Positions 1 to 9,734 of a DNA stretch of 64,000 nt are shown piece after piece. A program made the position numbers and the translations under genes. Origin of the DNA: an uncultured Pelagibacteraceae bacterium (GTDB taxonomy: Bacteria > Pseudomonadota > Alphaproteobacteria > Pelagibacterales > Pelagibacteraceae); NCBI GenBank assembly GCA_902619745.1, contig CACNFL010000001.1, positions 1 to 64,000 of the forward strand, given 5' to 3'. How positions within the stretch are numbered: the stretch's first letter is position 1; every line of letters begins with the position of its first letter. The notes under the pieces were generated by a model, which did no database searches, was not told the DNA's origin, and saw only the letters and a program-made list of their open reading frames with translations.

Positions 1-438
1 TTTATAAGTATTTTATTTGCAATTTGTTTAGTAATTTATATGAAAAAATCTAAACTTGGACGTGCTATTAGGGCTACAGCGCAAAATGCAAGAGCAGCAA
101 AGATATTAGGCGTAGATACAGAAAAGGTTTATGCAGCAACATTTGGAATTAATGCGGCCCTTTGTGGTGTTGCAGGTGCTTTAATATCTATAACTTTTAC
201 TATACATCCTTATATGGGTTTACCTTACACAATAAGATCTTTTATGATCGTAATTGTTGCAGGACTTGGAAATTTACCTGGTGTTGCGATGTCAGGAATG
301 GGGCTAGGTGTATTTGAGGAATTTGCTGATTATATTTTAGGAACAGAATTTAGAATAGGATCAGTATTTTTGCTTTTAGTTTTAATACTTATTTACAGAA
401 GATTTAAACTTTCTAGAAAAAGAGAGTACTTAAAATAA
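1..438 (+). CDS. livH: Branched-chain amino acid ABC transporter permease LivH-type, C-terminal part (5' truncated by window edge)
   Basis: Frame is open from base 1; 'GRAIRATAQNARAAKILGVD' and 'VIVAGLGNLPGVAMSG' are LivH-family motifs; followed directly by livM, livG, livF. Confidence 0.88.
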   Translation, partial: FISILFAICLVIYMKKSKLGRAIRATAQNARAAKILGVDTEKVYAATFGINAALCGVAGALISITFTIHPYMGLPYTIRSFMIVIVAGLGNLPGVAMSGMGLGVFEEFADYILGTEFRIGSVFLLLVLILIYRRFKLSRKREYLK

Positions 439-1487
439 TGAAAAATAATTTAATTTTGTACATTGGAATTTTGATCTTTGGTATAGCAGCTCCATTTGTA
501 TTTCCAGCTTTTAAAGTTCAGTTATCAATACTATGTGTATTAATAGTTCTTGCAACTACCTGGAATATTCAAGGTGGTGAAATGGGGTATAATTCATTTG
601 GAAATATTCTCTTTTACGGTCTTGGTATGTATCTGTGTGCTTCTGTGCAAGTTGGAATGTTTTTCCCACTAGCTGAGTGGACTGAAAGTGGTGGAGAGAA
701 AACTTTTGTGCATACCCCTGCACAATTTTTTCAGGGTATGGCTGTCGGATTAATAGTTGCTGCAGTTGTACCAACTATTGTAGCAGGTTTAATTGGGTAC
801 TCTATTTTAGGATTAAGAGGACATTATTTTGCAATTTGTACATTAGGATTGGGTGTTGCAGCAGGTGAAATTTCTGGAGGAATTGAAATCATTGGAGCTG
901 GACAAGGTTTCACTACACCACCATTTCCTGACGTTGGAAGTTTAGATTCAAGAGGTGAATTTTTTTATTTCCTAAGTTTTTTTGTTTTAGTTCTGACCTT
1001 CGTAACTGTTAGAGCAATTTATACAACTAGATTTAAGTTGATATTAAATGCAATTAGGGACAATGAAGATAAAGCTGAGGCTATGGGAATTGAAACAATG
1101 AAATATAAAATTATTGGTTGGATGATATCAGCATTCTTCTGCGGTTTGGCAGGAGGAATAATGGGAGGTTTAGTTGGATATATCGACTCTACAGACGTCG
1201 CATTCGACGGAAGAGAGATGGGAGTATTCATGGTATTGATGGCAATACTTGGAGGCAAAGGAACACTTTGGGGTCCAATTATTGGTGCAACTGTTTTTCA
1301 TATTTTTAAAGAAGGCTTTTGGACATTCTTTTTGGGTTGGCAGTATGTTGCCTTAGGTGTTTTGATTGTTGTGATTGTAATTTATTTCCCAGAAGGAATT
1401 ATGGGATGGTTAAGAGAAAAATATCCAGAGAGATTTGGTGAAGTAGTTGATGAAAAGGATCGTAAAGCACAGGTAGAACTGAAATGA
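438..1487 (+). CDS. livM: Branched-chain amino acid ABC transporter permease LivM-type
   Basis: 'AIRDNEDKAEAMGIETMKYKIIGWMISAFFCGLAGG' motif, multi-TM, overlaps livG. Confidence 0.9.
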   Translation: MKNNLILYIGILIFGIAAPFVFPAFKVQLSILCVLIVLATTWNIQGGEMGYNSFGNILFYGLGMYLCASVQVGMFFPLAEWTESGGEKTFVHTPAQFFQGMAVGLIVAAVVPTIVAGLIGYSILGLRGHYFAICTLGLGVAAGEISGGIEIIGAGQGFTTPPFPDVGSLDSRGEFFYFLSFFVLVLTFVTVRAIYTTRFKLILNAIRDNEDKAEAMGIETMKYKIIGWMISAFFCGLAGGIMGGLVGYIDSTDVAFDGREMGVFMVLMAILGGKGTLWGPIIGATVFHIFKEGFWTFFLGWQYVALGVLIVVIVIYFPEGIMGWLREKYPERFGEVVDEKDRKAQVELK

Positions 1488-2224
1488 GTATTTTAGAAGT
1501 TAATAATGTAAGCAAATCGTTCGGAGGTGTAAAAGCGAACGTTGACATCTCAATGAATGTTGAAAAAGGAAAGATAGTTGGATTAATTGGACCAAATGGT
1601 TCTGGAAAAACCACGTTATTCAATTCGATTGTAGGCACTTACCCAATAGATAATGGATCTATTAAATTTAATGGCAAAGAAGTTTCAGAATTACCAGTTC
1701 CAGTAATTGCTAAGTTAGGATTATTGAGAACTTTTCAGCAAACTAGAATTTATGGAAAACTTAATTGTATAGAAAATATGCTTATTAGTCATAAAGGAAG
1801 TGACGCAGATTTAATGAAAATATTTTCAAAAATTCCACAAGAATTAACAGATAAAGCTGAAAATTTATTGAATTTCGTAGGGTTATTTCAAAAAAGAAAT
1901 CTAAGAGCAGGAGATCTATCTTTTGGTCAGCAAAAATTATTAGAACTGGCAATGGCATTGATGAACGAACCTGAAATGTTATTATTAGATGAGCCTACAG
2001 CTGGAATTAATCCAACTTTAATAAATGGTATTATTGATAGGTTAATTAAAGTAAACCAAGATTTTGGAATAACACTTTTGGTGATTGAGCATAACATGAG
2101 AGTTATTATGCAATTAGCAGAAAATATTTTTTGTTTAGCTCATGGTAAAATGTTAGCTAATGGATCACCTGATGAAATTAAAAATGATAAACGTGTCGTT
2201 GATGCGTATTTAGGAGCACAATAA
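1484..2224 (+). CDS. livG: Branched-chain amino acid ABC transporter ATP-binding protein LivG-type
   Basis: Walker A GPNGSGKTT, signature LSFGQQKLLELA, Walker B MLLLDEPTAGINP. Confidence 0.92.
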   Translation: MSILEVNNVSKSFGGVKANVDISMNVEKGKIVGLIGPNGSGKTTLFNSIVGTYPIDNGSIKFNGKEVSELPVPVIAKLGLLRTFQQTRIYGKLNCIENMLISHKGSDADLMKIFSKIPQELTDKAENLLNFVGLFQKRNLRAGDLSFGQQKLLELAMALMNEPEMLLLDEPTAGINPTLINGIIDRLIKVNQDFGITLLVIEHNMRVIMQLAENIFCLAHGKMLANGSPDEIKNDKRVVDAYLGAQ

Positions 2225-3009
2225 TGGCTAACCAATATGAAGTATTAGGAAAAGCTCCAACACCAGATGATTTAAAAAAATTATCTCCAAACGAAGTTCA
2301 TTTAACTATTAAAAATTTAAATGCAGGTTATGGAAAAATGGAAATTTTACATAACTTTGATTTATTCGTTAATAAAGCCCAGTCTTTGTGTTTAATTGGA
2401 CCTAATGGTGCAGGCAAATCTACAATTCTTCATTCAATATATGGTTTTACAAATATTTTTTCTGGCCAAATTGAACTTGAAGGAAAAGAAATTACAAATC
2501 TTACCCCAGCTGAAAAGTTAAAGTCAGTCGGTATAGCTTATATATTGCAGGATAACTCTGTATTTCCAGATATGACAGTAGAAGAAAACTTATTAATGGG
2601 AGGATATATAAAAGAAAAAACAGATGAGTCTTATGAAGAGGCTGAAAGAATTTTTGAAAAGTATGAAAGGTTAAGAAATAGAAGAAACCAACCTGCAAAA
2701 GTTTTATCTGGTGGAGAGAGAAGATTACTAGAAATATCTAGAGCGTTAGTTATGAAACCTTCAGTACTTTTAGTAGATGAACCATCAATTGGACTTGAAC
2801 CTAGATATATTGAGATGGTTTTTGAAATATTAAGAGATCTTCAGAAAAATGAAAAAAAAACAATCATTCTAGTAGAACAAAATGCCAAAAAAGGATTGGA
2901 GTTTGCAGATATAGGATACGTTTTAGTATCTGGGCAAACTGCCATTGCAGGTAAAGGAGACGACTTACTTCAAAATCCTGATGTTGGTAGATTGTTCCTA
3001 GGTGGATAA
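2224..3009 (+). CDS. livF: Branched-chain amino acid ABC transporter ATP-binding protein LivF-type
   Basis: GPNGAGKST, LSGGERRLLEISRAL, VLLVDEPSIGLEP; 'VEQNAKKGLEFADIGYVL'. Confidence 0.92.
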   Translation: MANQYEVLGKAPTPDDLKKLSPNEVHLTIKNLNAGYGKMEILHNFDLFVNKAQSLCLIGPNGAGKSTILHSIYGFTNIFSGQIELEGKEITNLTPAEKLKSVGIAYILQDNSVFPDMTVEENLLMGGYIKEKTDESYEEAERIFEKYERLRNRRNQPAKVLSGGERRLLEISRALVMKPSVLLVDEPSIGLEPRYIEMVFEILRDLQKNEKKTIILVEQNAKKGLEFADIGYVLVSGQTAIAGKGDDLLQNPDVGRLFLGG

Positions 3010-3713
3010 TGATTAATAAAAATTTTTTCTTTAAAGGATATAGATCTATATTTACACATGATAGTCCAGCTATTGCTCTTACTTGTTGCTTTATAGCAAT
3101 AGGAGCTCTCTTTAAAAATTTAGGCTTTAATATTCAGGAAAGTATTTTTTCAACTGTTTTGACTTATGCTTTACCGGGCTCACTAGTAATGGCTGAGTCC
3201 ATGTTAATTGGAGCATCTTTGTTAAATATTTTTTTGGCGGTTTGGTTTGTTAACGCAAGACTTTACCCTATGGCTGTATCCTTATTTCCGTTAATGATGC
3301 ACAAAAGTCAACCTAAGTGGAAGTATTACTTTTCTTGTCATTTCATTGCTGTTTCTGCTTGGCTAATCATGAAAAGCAATTACAAAAAAATTCCAAAAGA
3401 ATACAGAATTGATTATTGGATTGGTATTGGAAGTGCAACTGTAAGTGTATCGGTTATTGGAACATTTATAGGTTTCTCTTTTTCAGAATATTTGAATAAA
3501 GATATGATGATGGGATTAGCGATTCTTAATCCAGTTTATTTTTTATGCATGATGGTTGGGGCATCTAAGACTATACCGGTAACTCTATCAGTTTTGCTTG
3601 GAACTATATTGGGACCAATTATTTATTTATTCTCACCAGAGTGGTCAATTTTGTTAGCAGGAGTAATTGGTGGAACCATAGCTTATCTAGTAGGAGAGCA
3701 CAGTGTCAGCTAA
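3009..3713 (+). CDS. azlC: AzlC family permease
   Basis: ~234 aa multi-TM protein paired with a ~107 aa AzlD-like partner; AzlC-like 'ARLYPMAVSLFPLM' region. Confidence 0.75.
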   Translation: MINKNFFFKGYRSIFTHDSPAIALTCCFIAIGALFKNLGFNIQESIFSTVLTYALPGSLVMAESMLIGASLLNIFLAVWFVNARLYPMAVSLFPLMMHKSQPKWKYYFSCHFIAVSAWLIMKSNYKKIPKEYRIDYWIGIGSATVSVSVIGTFIGFSFSEYLNKDMMMGLAILNPVYFLCMMVGASKTIPVTLSVLLGTILGPIIYLFSPEWSILLAGVIGGTIAYLVGEHSVS

Positions 3714-4026
3714 TATTGTTTATGCAATTCTAGTTACGTCTCTGGCAACATTTTTGTCTAGATTTTTAGGTGCTCTGACTTCTCAAGGTATTAAGGAAAC
3801 ATCAAAACTTTTTAAGTGGTTTAATTGTTTAGCTTATGCAACTTTAGCAGCATTAATAGCAAGAACCATAATTTTTCCTGCTGGCGTGTTAATAGAAGCT
3901 AGTTATTACAGTAGATCAATTGTTGTATTTTTGTCCTTGTTTGTTTTTTTTATTTCTAAGAAAAACTTTGTTTATCCTACAATTTTCTCAGCTATTTGTA
4001 TGGCAATAATTAACAATTATATCTGA
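3703..4026 (+). CDS. azlD: AzlD family small membrane protein
   Basis: 107 aa, GTG start, overlaps azlC; AzlD-like hydrophobic profile. Confidence 0.7.
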   Translation: MSANIVYAILVTSLATFLSRFLGALTSQGIKETSKLFKWFNCLAYATLAALIARTIIFPAGVLIEASYYSRSIVVFLSLFVFFISKKNFVYPTIFSAICMAIINNYI

Positions 4027-4065
4027 TTAAATTGATTTATAAAATAAGGTAAAATAAAATTTAGA

Positions 4066-4977
4066 ATGCAAAAAATTACAGGCATAGACATTCAAAAACA
4101 CGATAAATCAAATAGGATTATAAAAATTAGTTTAGAAAATGATATAATAGATAAATTAATTTTCCCTTTTAATAAATTTGATTTAACAGCATTAGAGCTA
4201 AAACCATTTACAAGATTTACTTTAGCAAAAAGTTTAGATGATTTAACAAATAATAAATTAAGTGAATTAATGAATTCTATCATTAGAGATAGATCAACTG
4301 GCTGTTTTATAATAGGACCAAAAAATATAAATGCAAAAATAAATGATACCTTTTTAGTTAAGTTATCAACTGCAATAGCTCATCTTATTGGCATACCAAA
4401 TCATGATGCAATGGCAGGAAAATATTATGCTCGTTTCCATGTAAAACACGAGGATACTAGCGACTCTTATTTAAGGAAGGCTTATAGGAATATGGATCTT
4501 CATACAGATGGGACATATGTGAAAGATGTAACCGATTGGTTAATTATGACAAAAATTGATGAACAAAATGTTGAAGGTGGTGAAACAGCTATGTTACACC
4601 TTGATGACTGGGAACATTGTGATGATTTATACAATGATCCAGTTGGGAGGCAAAATTTTGTTTGGGGGTCACCAAAAAGTAAAAATATTGATTATAAGGT
4701 TGAGCATCCTGTATTTTCTTCAGATGAAAAAGGTAGACCAACAATCTCTTACATAGATCAATTTCCTGAACCACAAAATATGAAACAAGGAAATTTTTTA
4801 CAAAGATTATCTGATGGATTAGAAGAAAGTAAAAATAAAATAATTACGAAATTACCTGTAGGTTGTTCTGTGATTGCAAATAATTATTTCTGGCTTCATG
4901 GAAGAAAACCCTTCAAAGAAAACAAGGAATTAAGCAGAGAATTACTAAGAATTAGAGGTTCTTTTTTTGTTAATTAA
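4066..4977 (+). CDS. glaH: CsiD/GlaH-type 2-oxoglutarate-dependent dioxygenase (glutarate 2-hydroxylase-like)
   Basis: 'YARFHVKHEDTSDSYLRKAYRNMDLHTDGTYVKDVTDWLIMTKIDEQNVEGGETAMLHLDDWEH' closely resembles E. coli CsiD; HxD ... 'FWLHGR' iron ligands. Confidence 0.85.
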   Translation: MQKITGIDIQKHDKSNRIIKISLENDIIDKLIFPFNKFDLTALELKPFTRFTLAKSLDDLTNNKLSELMNSIIRDRSTGCFIIGPKNINAKINDTFLVKLSTAIAHLIGIPNHDAMAGKYYARFHVKHEDTSDSYLRKAYRNMDLHTDGTYVKDVTDWLIMTKIDEQNVEGGETAMLHLDDWEHCDDLYNDPVGRQNFVWGSPKSKNIDYKVEHPVFSSDEKGRPTISYIDQFPEPQNMKQGNFLQRLSDGLEESKNKIITKLPVGCSVIANNYFWLHGRKPFKENKELSRELLRIRGSFFVN

Positions 4978-5009
4978 TTCAATATAATCAATATAAAGTA
5001 TCCAAAATT

Positions 5010-5777
5010 ATGAATTTAGGTTTTATTGGTACTGGAAAAATTGCAGCTTCAGTGATTACTGGAATATGTAAATCAAAAATTTCTTATAAAAAAATAATTA
5101 TTTCACCAAGAAATAAAAAAATAGCTCTTGGGCTAAAAAGAAAGTTTAAAAAAATAGTTATTGCTAAGGATAATCAGCAAATTATAGATCAGTCTAATTG
5201 GGTATTTTTATCTGTGACGCCAACTGTTGGTGAAAAAATTATAAAAGATTTAAAATTTAAATCTAAACAAACCATTGTTAGCTTTATCTCGACTATAACT
5301 TTGTCACAATTAAAAAAAGCAATTAAAGTAAAAGCAAAAATTGTAAGAGCAATACCTCTACCTCCAATTTCATTAAAAAAAGGTCCAGTACCTATTTGCC
5401 CTCCCAATACAAAAGTAAAAGCATTTTTCAATAATTTGGGAACAACAGTAGAAATTAAAAATGAAAAATCTTCTATTAATTTTTGGTCAACTTCAGGAAT
5501 GATGGCACCTTTTTATGAGATGTTGAGAATGATGACGAATTGGTTGGTAAAAAGAGGAGTAAAAAGAAACAATGCTCAAAAATATATTACTTCTTTATTT
5601 TTAGCTTTATCTGAAGATGCAGTAGTAAATTCAAAAGACAATTTAAAAAATTTAGTTAAAGAATCTCAAACACCAAAAGGATTGAACGAGCAAGGTGTAA
5701 AAGAATTAACTAAGGCTGGATTTTATAAATCTCTTGAAAAAACTTTAAATAGCATTCACAGAAGACTAAACAAATAA
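5010..5777 (+). CDS. Pyrroline-5-carboxylate reductase family protein
   Basis: N-terminal Rossmann 'MNLGFIGTGKIAASVITGI'; P5CR-like C-terminal region. Confidence 0.65.
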   Translation: MNLGFIGTGKIAASVITGICKSKISYKKIIISPRNKKIALGLKRKFKKIVIAKDNQQIIDQSNWVFLSVTPTVGEKIIKDLKFKSKQTIVSFISTITLSQLKKAIKVKAKIVRAIPLPPISLKKGPVPICPPNTKVKAFFNNLGTTVEIKNEKSSINFWSTSGMMAPFYEMLRMMTNWLVKRGVKRNNAQKYITSLFLALSEDAVVNSKDNLKNLVKESQTPKGLNEQGVKELTKAGFYKSLEKTLNSIHRRLNK

Positions 5778-5782
5778 ATTAA

Positions 5783-6571
5783 ATGTCTGAGAATATTTTA
5801 GAGATTAATAATTTAAGCAAATATTTTGGTGGATTAGCTGCTGTTTCTGATTGTTCAATTAAAGTAAAAAGAGGAACAATAACAGGTATCATTGGACCTA
5901 ATGGATCTGGTAAAACAACTTTATTTAATTTAATTGCTGGAAACCTAAAATCATCAGGTGGAAATGTATTTTTTGATGAGGAAAACATTACAGACGTTCC
6001 ATCATATGAGTTATTTTCTAAAGGACTGTTAAGAACATTTCAAATAGCGCATGAGTTTTCAAATTTATCTGTTTTAGAAAATTTAATGATGGTGCCTGGA
6101 AATCAATCTGGAGAAAAAATAATGACTGCATTATTTAAGCCAGGTTTAGTTGCACAAGAAGAAGCTGTAGTTAAAGAAAAAGCGAAAGAAGTTGTTGAAT
6201 TTTTAAATCTAGGGCACTTATCAAATGAGCTTGCTGGAAATCTTTCAGGCGGACAAAAGAAATTATTAGAGCTTGGAAGAACGATGATGGTTGATGCAAA
6301 ATTAGTATTATTAGATGAAGTAGGGGCAGGAGTTAATAGAACTTTATTAAAAGATCTTGGAACTGCAATAGAAAAGTTAAATAAAGAGAAAGGTTATACT
6401 TTTTGTATGATCGAGCATGATATGGATTTCATTGGAAGGTTGTGTGATCCAGTAATTGTAATGGCTGAGGGATCAGTTTTGTTTGAAGGAAGTGTTGAAG
6501 AAGCAAAAAAAGATGAAAAAGTTATCGAAAGTTATCTTGGTAGAGGATCAAAATTAAAGGATTCAAATTAA
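5783..6571 (+). CDS. Second LivG-type ABC ATP-binding protein
   Basis: GPNGSGKTT, LSGGQKKLLELGR, LVLLDEVGAGVN; LivG-like. Confidence 0.9.
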   Translation: MSENILEINNLSKYFGGLAAVSDCSIKVKRGTITGIIGPNGSGKTTLFNLIAGNLKSSGGNVFFDEENITDVPSYELFSKGLLRTFQIAHEFSNLSVLENLMMVPGNQSGEKIMTALFKPGLVAQEEAVVKEKAKEVVEFLNLGHLSNELAGNLSGGQKKLLELGRTMMVDAKLVLLDEVGAGVNRTLLKDLGTAIEKLNKEKGYTFCMIEHDMDFIGRLCDPVIVMAEGSVLFEGSVEEAKKDEKVIESYLGRGSKLKDSN

Positions 6572-7278
6572 TGGCATATTTTGAGGGAATAGAAATGACA
6601 GGTGGATATGGTAATGGTCCTGATATTATTAGTTCGTGTTCAGTAAATGTTAATAAAGGTGAAATAGTCTCTATTCTAGGCCCTAATGGTGCTGGCAAAT
6701 CAACTGCTATGAAAGCAATGTTGGGCTTGCTCAATTTAAAATCTGGATCAGTAAAGATCGATGGCAAAGATATTTCAAAATTATCTCCTCAAGATAGAGT
6801 TAAACAAGGTATTTCTTTTGTCCCACAGACCAAAAATGTTTTTGCAGGAATGACTGTTGAAGAAAACTTAGAAATGGGTGCATTTCTTATTGAGAATGAA
6901 ATCAAAAATATAATTGAGGAAATTTACGAATTGTTTCCAATTTTAAGAGAGAAAAGAAATCAGATGGTTGGTGAGCTTTCTGGAGGTCAAAGACAGCAAG
7001 TAGCTCTAGGTCGAGCTTTAATGATTAAGCCCACAGTTTTAATGTTAGACGAGCCAACTGCAGGCGTATCACCAATTGTGATGGACGAATTATTTGATCA
7101 TATCGTCAAAGTTAAAAGAACAAATGTTGCTATCTTAATGGTAGAGCAAAATGCAAAACAAGCCTTAAGTATTTCAGATAGAGGCTACGTATTGGTTACT
7201 GGAGAAAATCGTTATTCAGGAACTGGAAAAGAATTATTAGACGATCCAAGAGTAAGAAGCTCTTTTTTGGGAGGGTAA
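6571..7278 (+). CDS. Second LivF-type ABC ATP-binding protein
   Basis: GPNGAGKST, LSGGQRQQVALGRAL, VLMLDEPTAGVSP; LivF-like. Confidence 0.9.
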   Translation: MAYFEGIEMTGGYGNGPDIISSCSVNVNKGEIVSILGPNGAGKSTAMKAMLGLLNLKSGSVKIDGKDISKLSPQDRVKQGISFVPQTKNVFAGMTVEENLEMGAFLIENEIKNIIEEIYELFPILREKRNQMVGELSGGQRQQVALGRALMIKPTVLMLDEPTAGVSPIVMDELFDHIVKVKRTNVAILMVEQNAKQALSISDRGYVLVTGENRYSGTGKELLDDPRVRSSFLGG

Positions 7279-7279
7279 T

Positions 7280-8290
7280 ATGGATTTTGTAAATGCGATA
7301 ATTCTTTTATTAAATTATATTTTTATTCCTGCATTAACTTATGGATCTCAGTTAGCACTGGGCGCAATATTTGTAACACTTATCTATGGAATTTTACGAT
7401 TTGCAAACTTTGCAACTGGTGACATGATGTCTTTTGGAACCATGATGACAATTTTGTTTACATGGTATTTTCAATCATTAGGTGTCTCTTTGGGTGTTTT
7501 ACCTACTGCTTTATTAGCTATCCCATTTGGAATTATTTTCATGATTCTTTACATGCTTTTAATAGATAAATTTGTCTTCAAATATTATAGACACCAGAAA
7601 AGCCCTCCAGTTCAGTTTGCAATGGTAAGTATTGGAGTAATGTTTGTAACTCAAGCAGTGGTAAGAATTATTATTGGACCTGGCGACAGAAGATTTTTTG
7701 ATGGTGAAAAATTCATTATTAAAGCACGTGAATTTAAGGAGATGACAGGCTTAAACGAAGGTCTTGCAATAAAATCAACTCAAGTCTTAACAATATTTGT
7801 TACAATAGTTTTGGTTTCTTTATTATTTTGGTTTCTAAATAAAACTAAAACCGGCAAAAGTATGAAAGCTTATTCTGATAATGAAGATCTTGCTTTGCTA
7901 TCAGGTATTGATCCAAAAAAAATAGTTTTGGTTACTTGGGTAATTGCTGGAATTTTAGCCACAATAGGTGGTGCTTTGTATGGTTTAGATAAAAGTTTTA
8001 AACCATTTACCTACTTTAATAATATGCTTCCTATTTTTGCTGCTGCAATAGTTGGAGGAATTGGAAATCCGTTTGGAGCCTTTTTAGGTGGATATGTAAT
8101 TGCTTTTTCAGAAATTTTATTAACTTATGCCTACAAGAAATTTTTTATGTATGTTTTACCAGAAAGTATGGAGCCAGATAGTTTAGTTCAACTTCTGTCT
8201 ACAGATTATAAATTTGCTGTATCATTCTCCATACTAGTGATAGTTTTAATATATCGGCCTTCAGGAATATTTAAGGGGAAAGTATTGTGA
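7280..8290 (+). CDS. Second LivH-type ABC permease
   Basis: 'LALGAIFVTLIYGILRFANFATGDMM' is the LivH N-terminal motif. Confidence 0.9.
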   Translation: MDFVNAIILLLNYIFIPALTYGSQLALGAIFVTLIYGILRFANFATGDMMSFGTMMTILFTWYFQSLGVSLGVLPTALLAIPFGIIFMILYMLLIDKFVFKYYRHQKSPPVQFAMVSIGVMFVTQAVVRIIIGPGDRRFFDGEKFIIKAREFKEMTGLNEGLAIKSTQVLTIFVTIVLVSLLFWFLNKTKTGKSMKAYSDNEDLALLSGIDPKKIVLVTWVIAGILATIGGALYGLDKSFKPFTYFNNMLPIFAAAIVGGIGNPFGAFLGGYVIAFSEILLTYAYKKFFMYVLPESMEPDSLVQLLSTDYKFAVSFSILVIVLIYRPSGIFKGKVL

Positions 8291-9657
8291 GAAAAAATTT
8301 AAATGTAATTGCAGCTTATAGCATCATGATGGTACTTATTCTTATGGTTGGTATATTTCAATCTTGGAATATAGCGTTATCAATATTTAATCTATGTTTG
8401 ATTTCTGCAGTGATGACAATGGGTGCAAATATTCAATGGGGATATGCTGGTTTAATTAATTTTGGGATTATGGGTTACACAGCTTTAGGCGGTCTAGCTG
8501 CGGTATTGATATCTGTCGATCCTGTTCAAGAAGCTTGGAGGGCAGGAGGTTTCGACGTTATAATGTCGTTATGGCTGATAGTAGTAATGGTATTAGTTAT
8601 ACGCTTTATTTTAAAAAGATTTGAAAAATCAAAAATAAGAACATACAGCATAGCTGCAATAATAATTTCAGGTATTTTGCTTATTAGATTTTCTGCAGAG
8701 CCTGGCATAGAAGCTATTGAAGCAGTTGATCCAGCTAAAACTGGTTTCCTAGGAGGATTTGGATTACCTATTATTTTTTCTTGGATAGTTGGAGCTCTTT
8801 TTGCGGGTGGTTTAGCTTTTATAGTAGGAAAAGTTGCGCTTGGTCTTAGAGCAGACTATTTAGCTATTGCCACTCTTCTTATTTCTGAAATTGTTATTGC
8901 GATCATTAAACATGAAGATTGGCTAACAAGAGGGGTAAAAAATGTTATTGGTTTAAAAAGACCTGCACCTTATGAAGTAGATCTTCAAACTACTGATTGG
9001 TTTATCAAATTGGTTGAAAAGTTTAATTCAGGAAAATTAAGTTTAATTGAGAATTTAGCTGATCGTCAAGCCGCTTTAAATCAACTTGTTATCGAAGGCT
9101 CATCTGTTTTTGTAAAACTATGTTACTCAGGATTATTCTTGGTAGTAGTTATTATTCTTTTAATTTTAACTCAAAAAGCACTTTATTCTCCTTGGGGAAG
9201 AATGATGAGAGCAATAAGAGACAATGAGGAGGCTGCAAATGCAATGGGTAAGAATGTTGTTAAACAACATTTATTAATTTTTATTTTAGGTTCAGCTATT
9301 GTTGGAATAGCAGGCGCAATGCTTGTTACTCAAGATGGTTTGTTTACTCCAGGAAGTTATAGACCTATGAGATATACTTTTTTGATTTGGGTGATGGTAA
9401 TTGTTGGGGGAAGTGGAAATAATTTTGGAGCAATTTTAGGAGGATTTGTTGTTTGGTTCTTATGGATTGAAGCTGCGCCAATATCATTATTTTTAATAAA
9501 TTTTTTCACCGCTGGAATTCCTGAAACAAATGCACTTAAAGCACATTTAATAGAAAGTGTTCCTTATTTTAGATTTTTAATGATGGGATTAGGATTATTA
9601 TTAATAATGAGGTATCGACCTAAAGGTATACTTCCAGAAAAAATAGAAATAAAGTAA
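8287..9657 (+). CDS. Second LivM-type ABC permease (enlarged, 456 aa)
   Basis: 'ANIQWGYAGLINFGIMGYTALGG', 'MRAIRDNEEAANAMGKNVVKQHLLIFILGSAIVGIAGAM'. Confidence 0.9.
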   Translation: MRKNLNVIAAYSIMMVLILMVGIFQSWNIALSIFNLCLISAVMTMGANIQWGYAGLINFGIMGYTALGGLAAVLISVDPVQEAWRAGGFDVIMSLWLIVVMVLVIRFILKRFEKSKIRTYSIAAIIISGILLIRFSAEPGIEAIEAVDPAKTGFLGGFGLPIIFSWIVGALFAGGLAFIVGKVALGLRADYLAIATLLISEIVIAIIKHEDWLTRGVKNVIGLKRPAPYEVDLQTTDWFIKLVEKFNSGKLSLIENLADRQAALNQLVIEGSSVFVKLCYSGLFLVVVIILLILTQKALYSPWGRMMRAIRDNEEAANAMGKNVVKQHLLIFILGSAIVGIAGAMLVTQDGLFTPGSYRPMRYTFLIWVMVIVGGSGNNFGAILGGFVVWFLWIEAAPISLFLINFFTAGIPETNALKAHLIESVPYFRFLMMGLGLLLIMRYRPKGILPEKIEIK

Positions 9658-9662
9658 ACTAA

Positions 9663-9734
9663 ATGAAATATATTATATTAGGTGCTGCTGCTGCTTGGGC
9701 TTTGTATATGGCTGATAAGTATTTATTCTTTTAA
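9663..9734 (+). CDS. Putative 23-aa small hydrophobic protein MKYIILGAAAAWALYMADKYLFF
   Basis: Not in supplied ORF track; ATG at 9663, TAA at 9732-9734 overlapping the downstream ATG at 9734 (TAATG); one hydrophobic segment. Confidence 0.4.
   Translation: MKYIILGAAAAWALYMADKYLFF

Noticed and set aside
1118-1309. 63-aa out-of-frame ORF inside livM, and 4556-4756 inside the CsiD-like gene
   Set aside because: Overlap strong CDSs in another frame with no start context or recognisable product.
1399-1638. Antisense ORFs over ABC ATPase 5' regions (also 5779-5988, 6522-6767, 19471-19683)
   Set aside because: They share 'F/LP-x-P-x-GP'-like strings because they are the reverse reading of the conserved Walker A coding region.
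1-9657. Two Liv clusters as a recent tandem duplication
   Set aside because: Gene order differs (HMGF versus GFHM) and proteins are clearly diverged, so they look like separate systems rather than a recent duplication.
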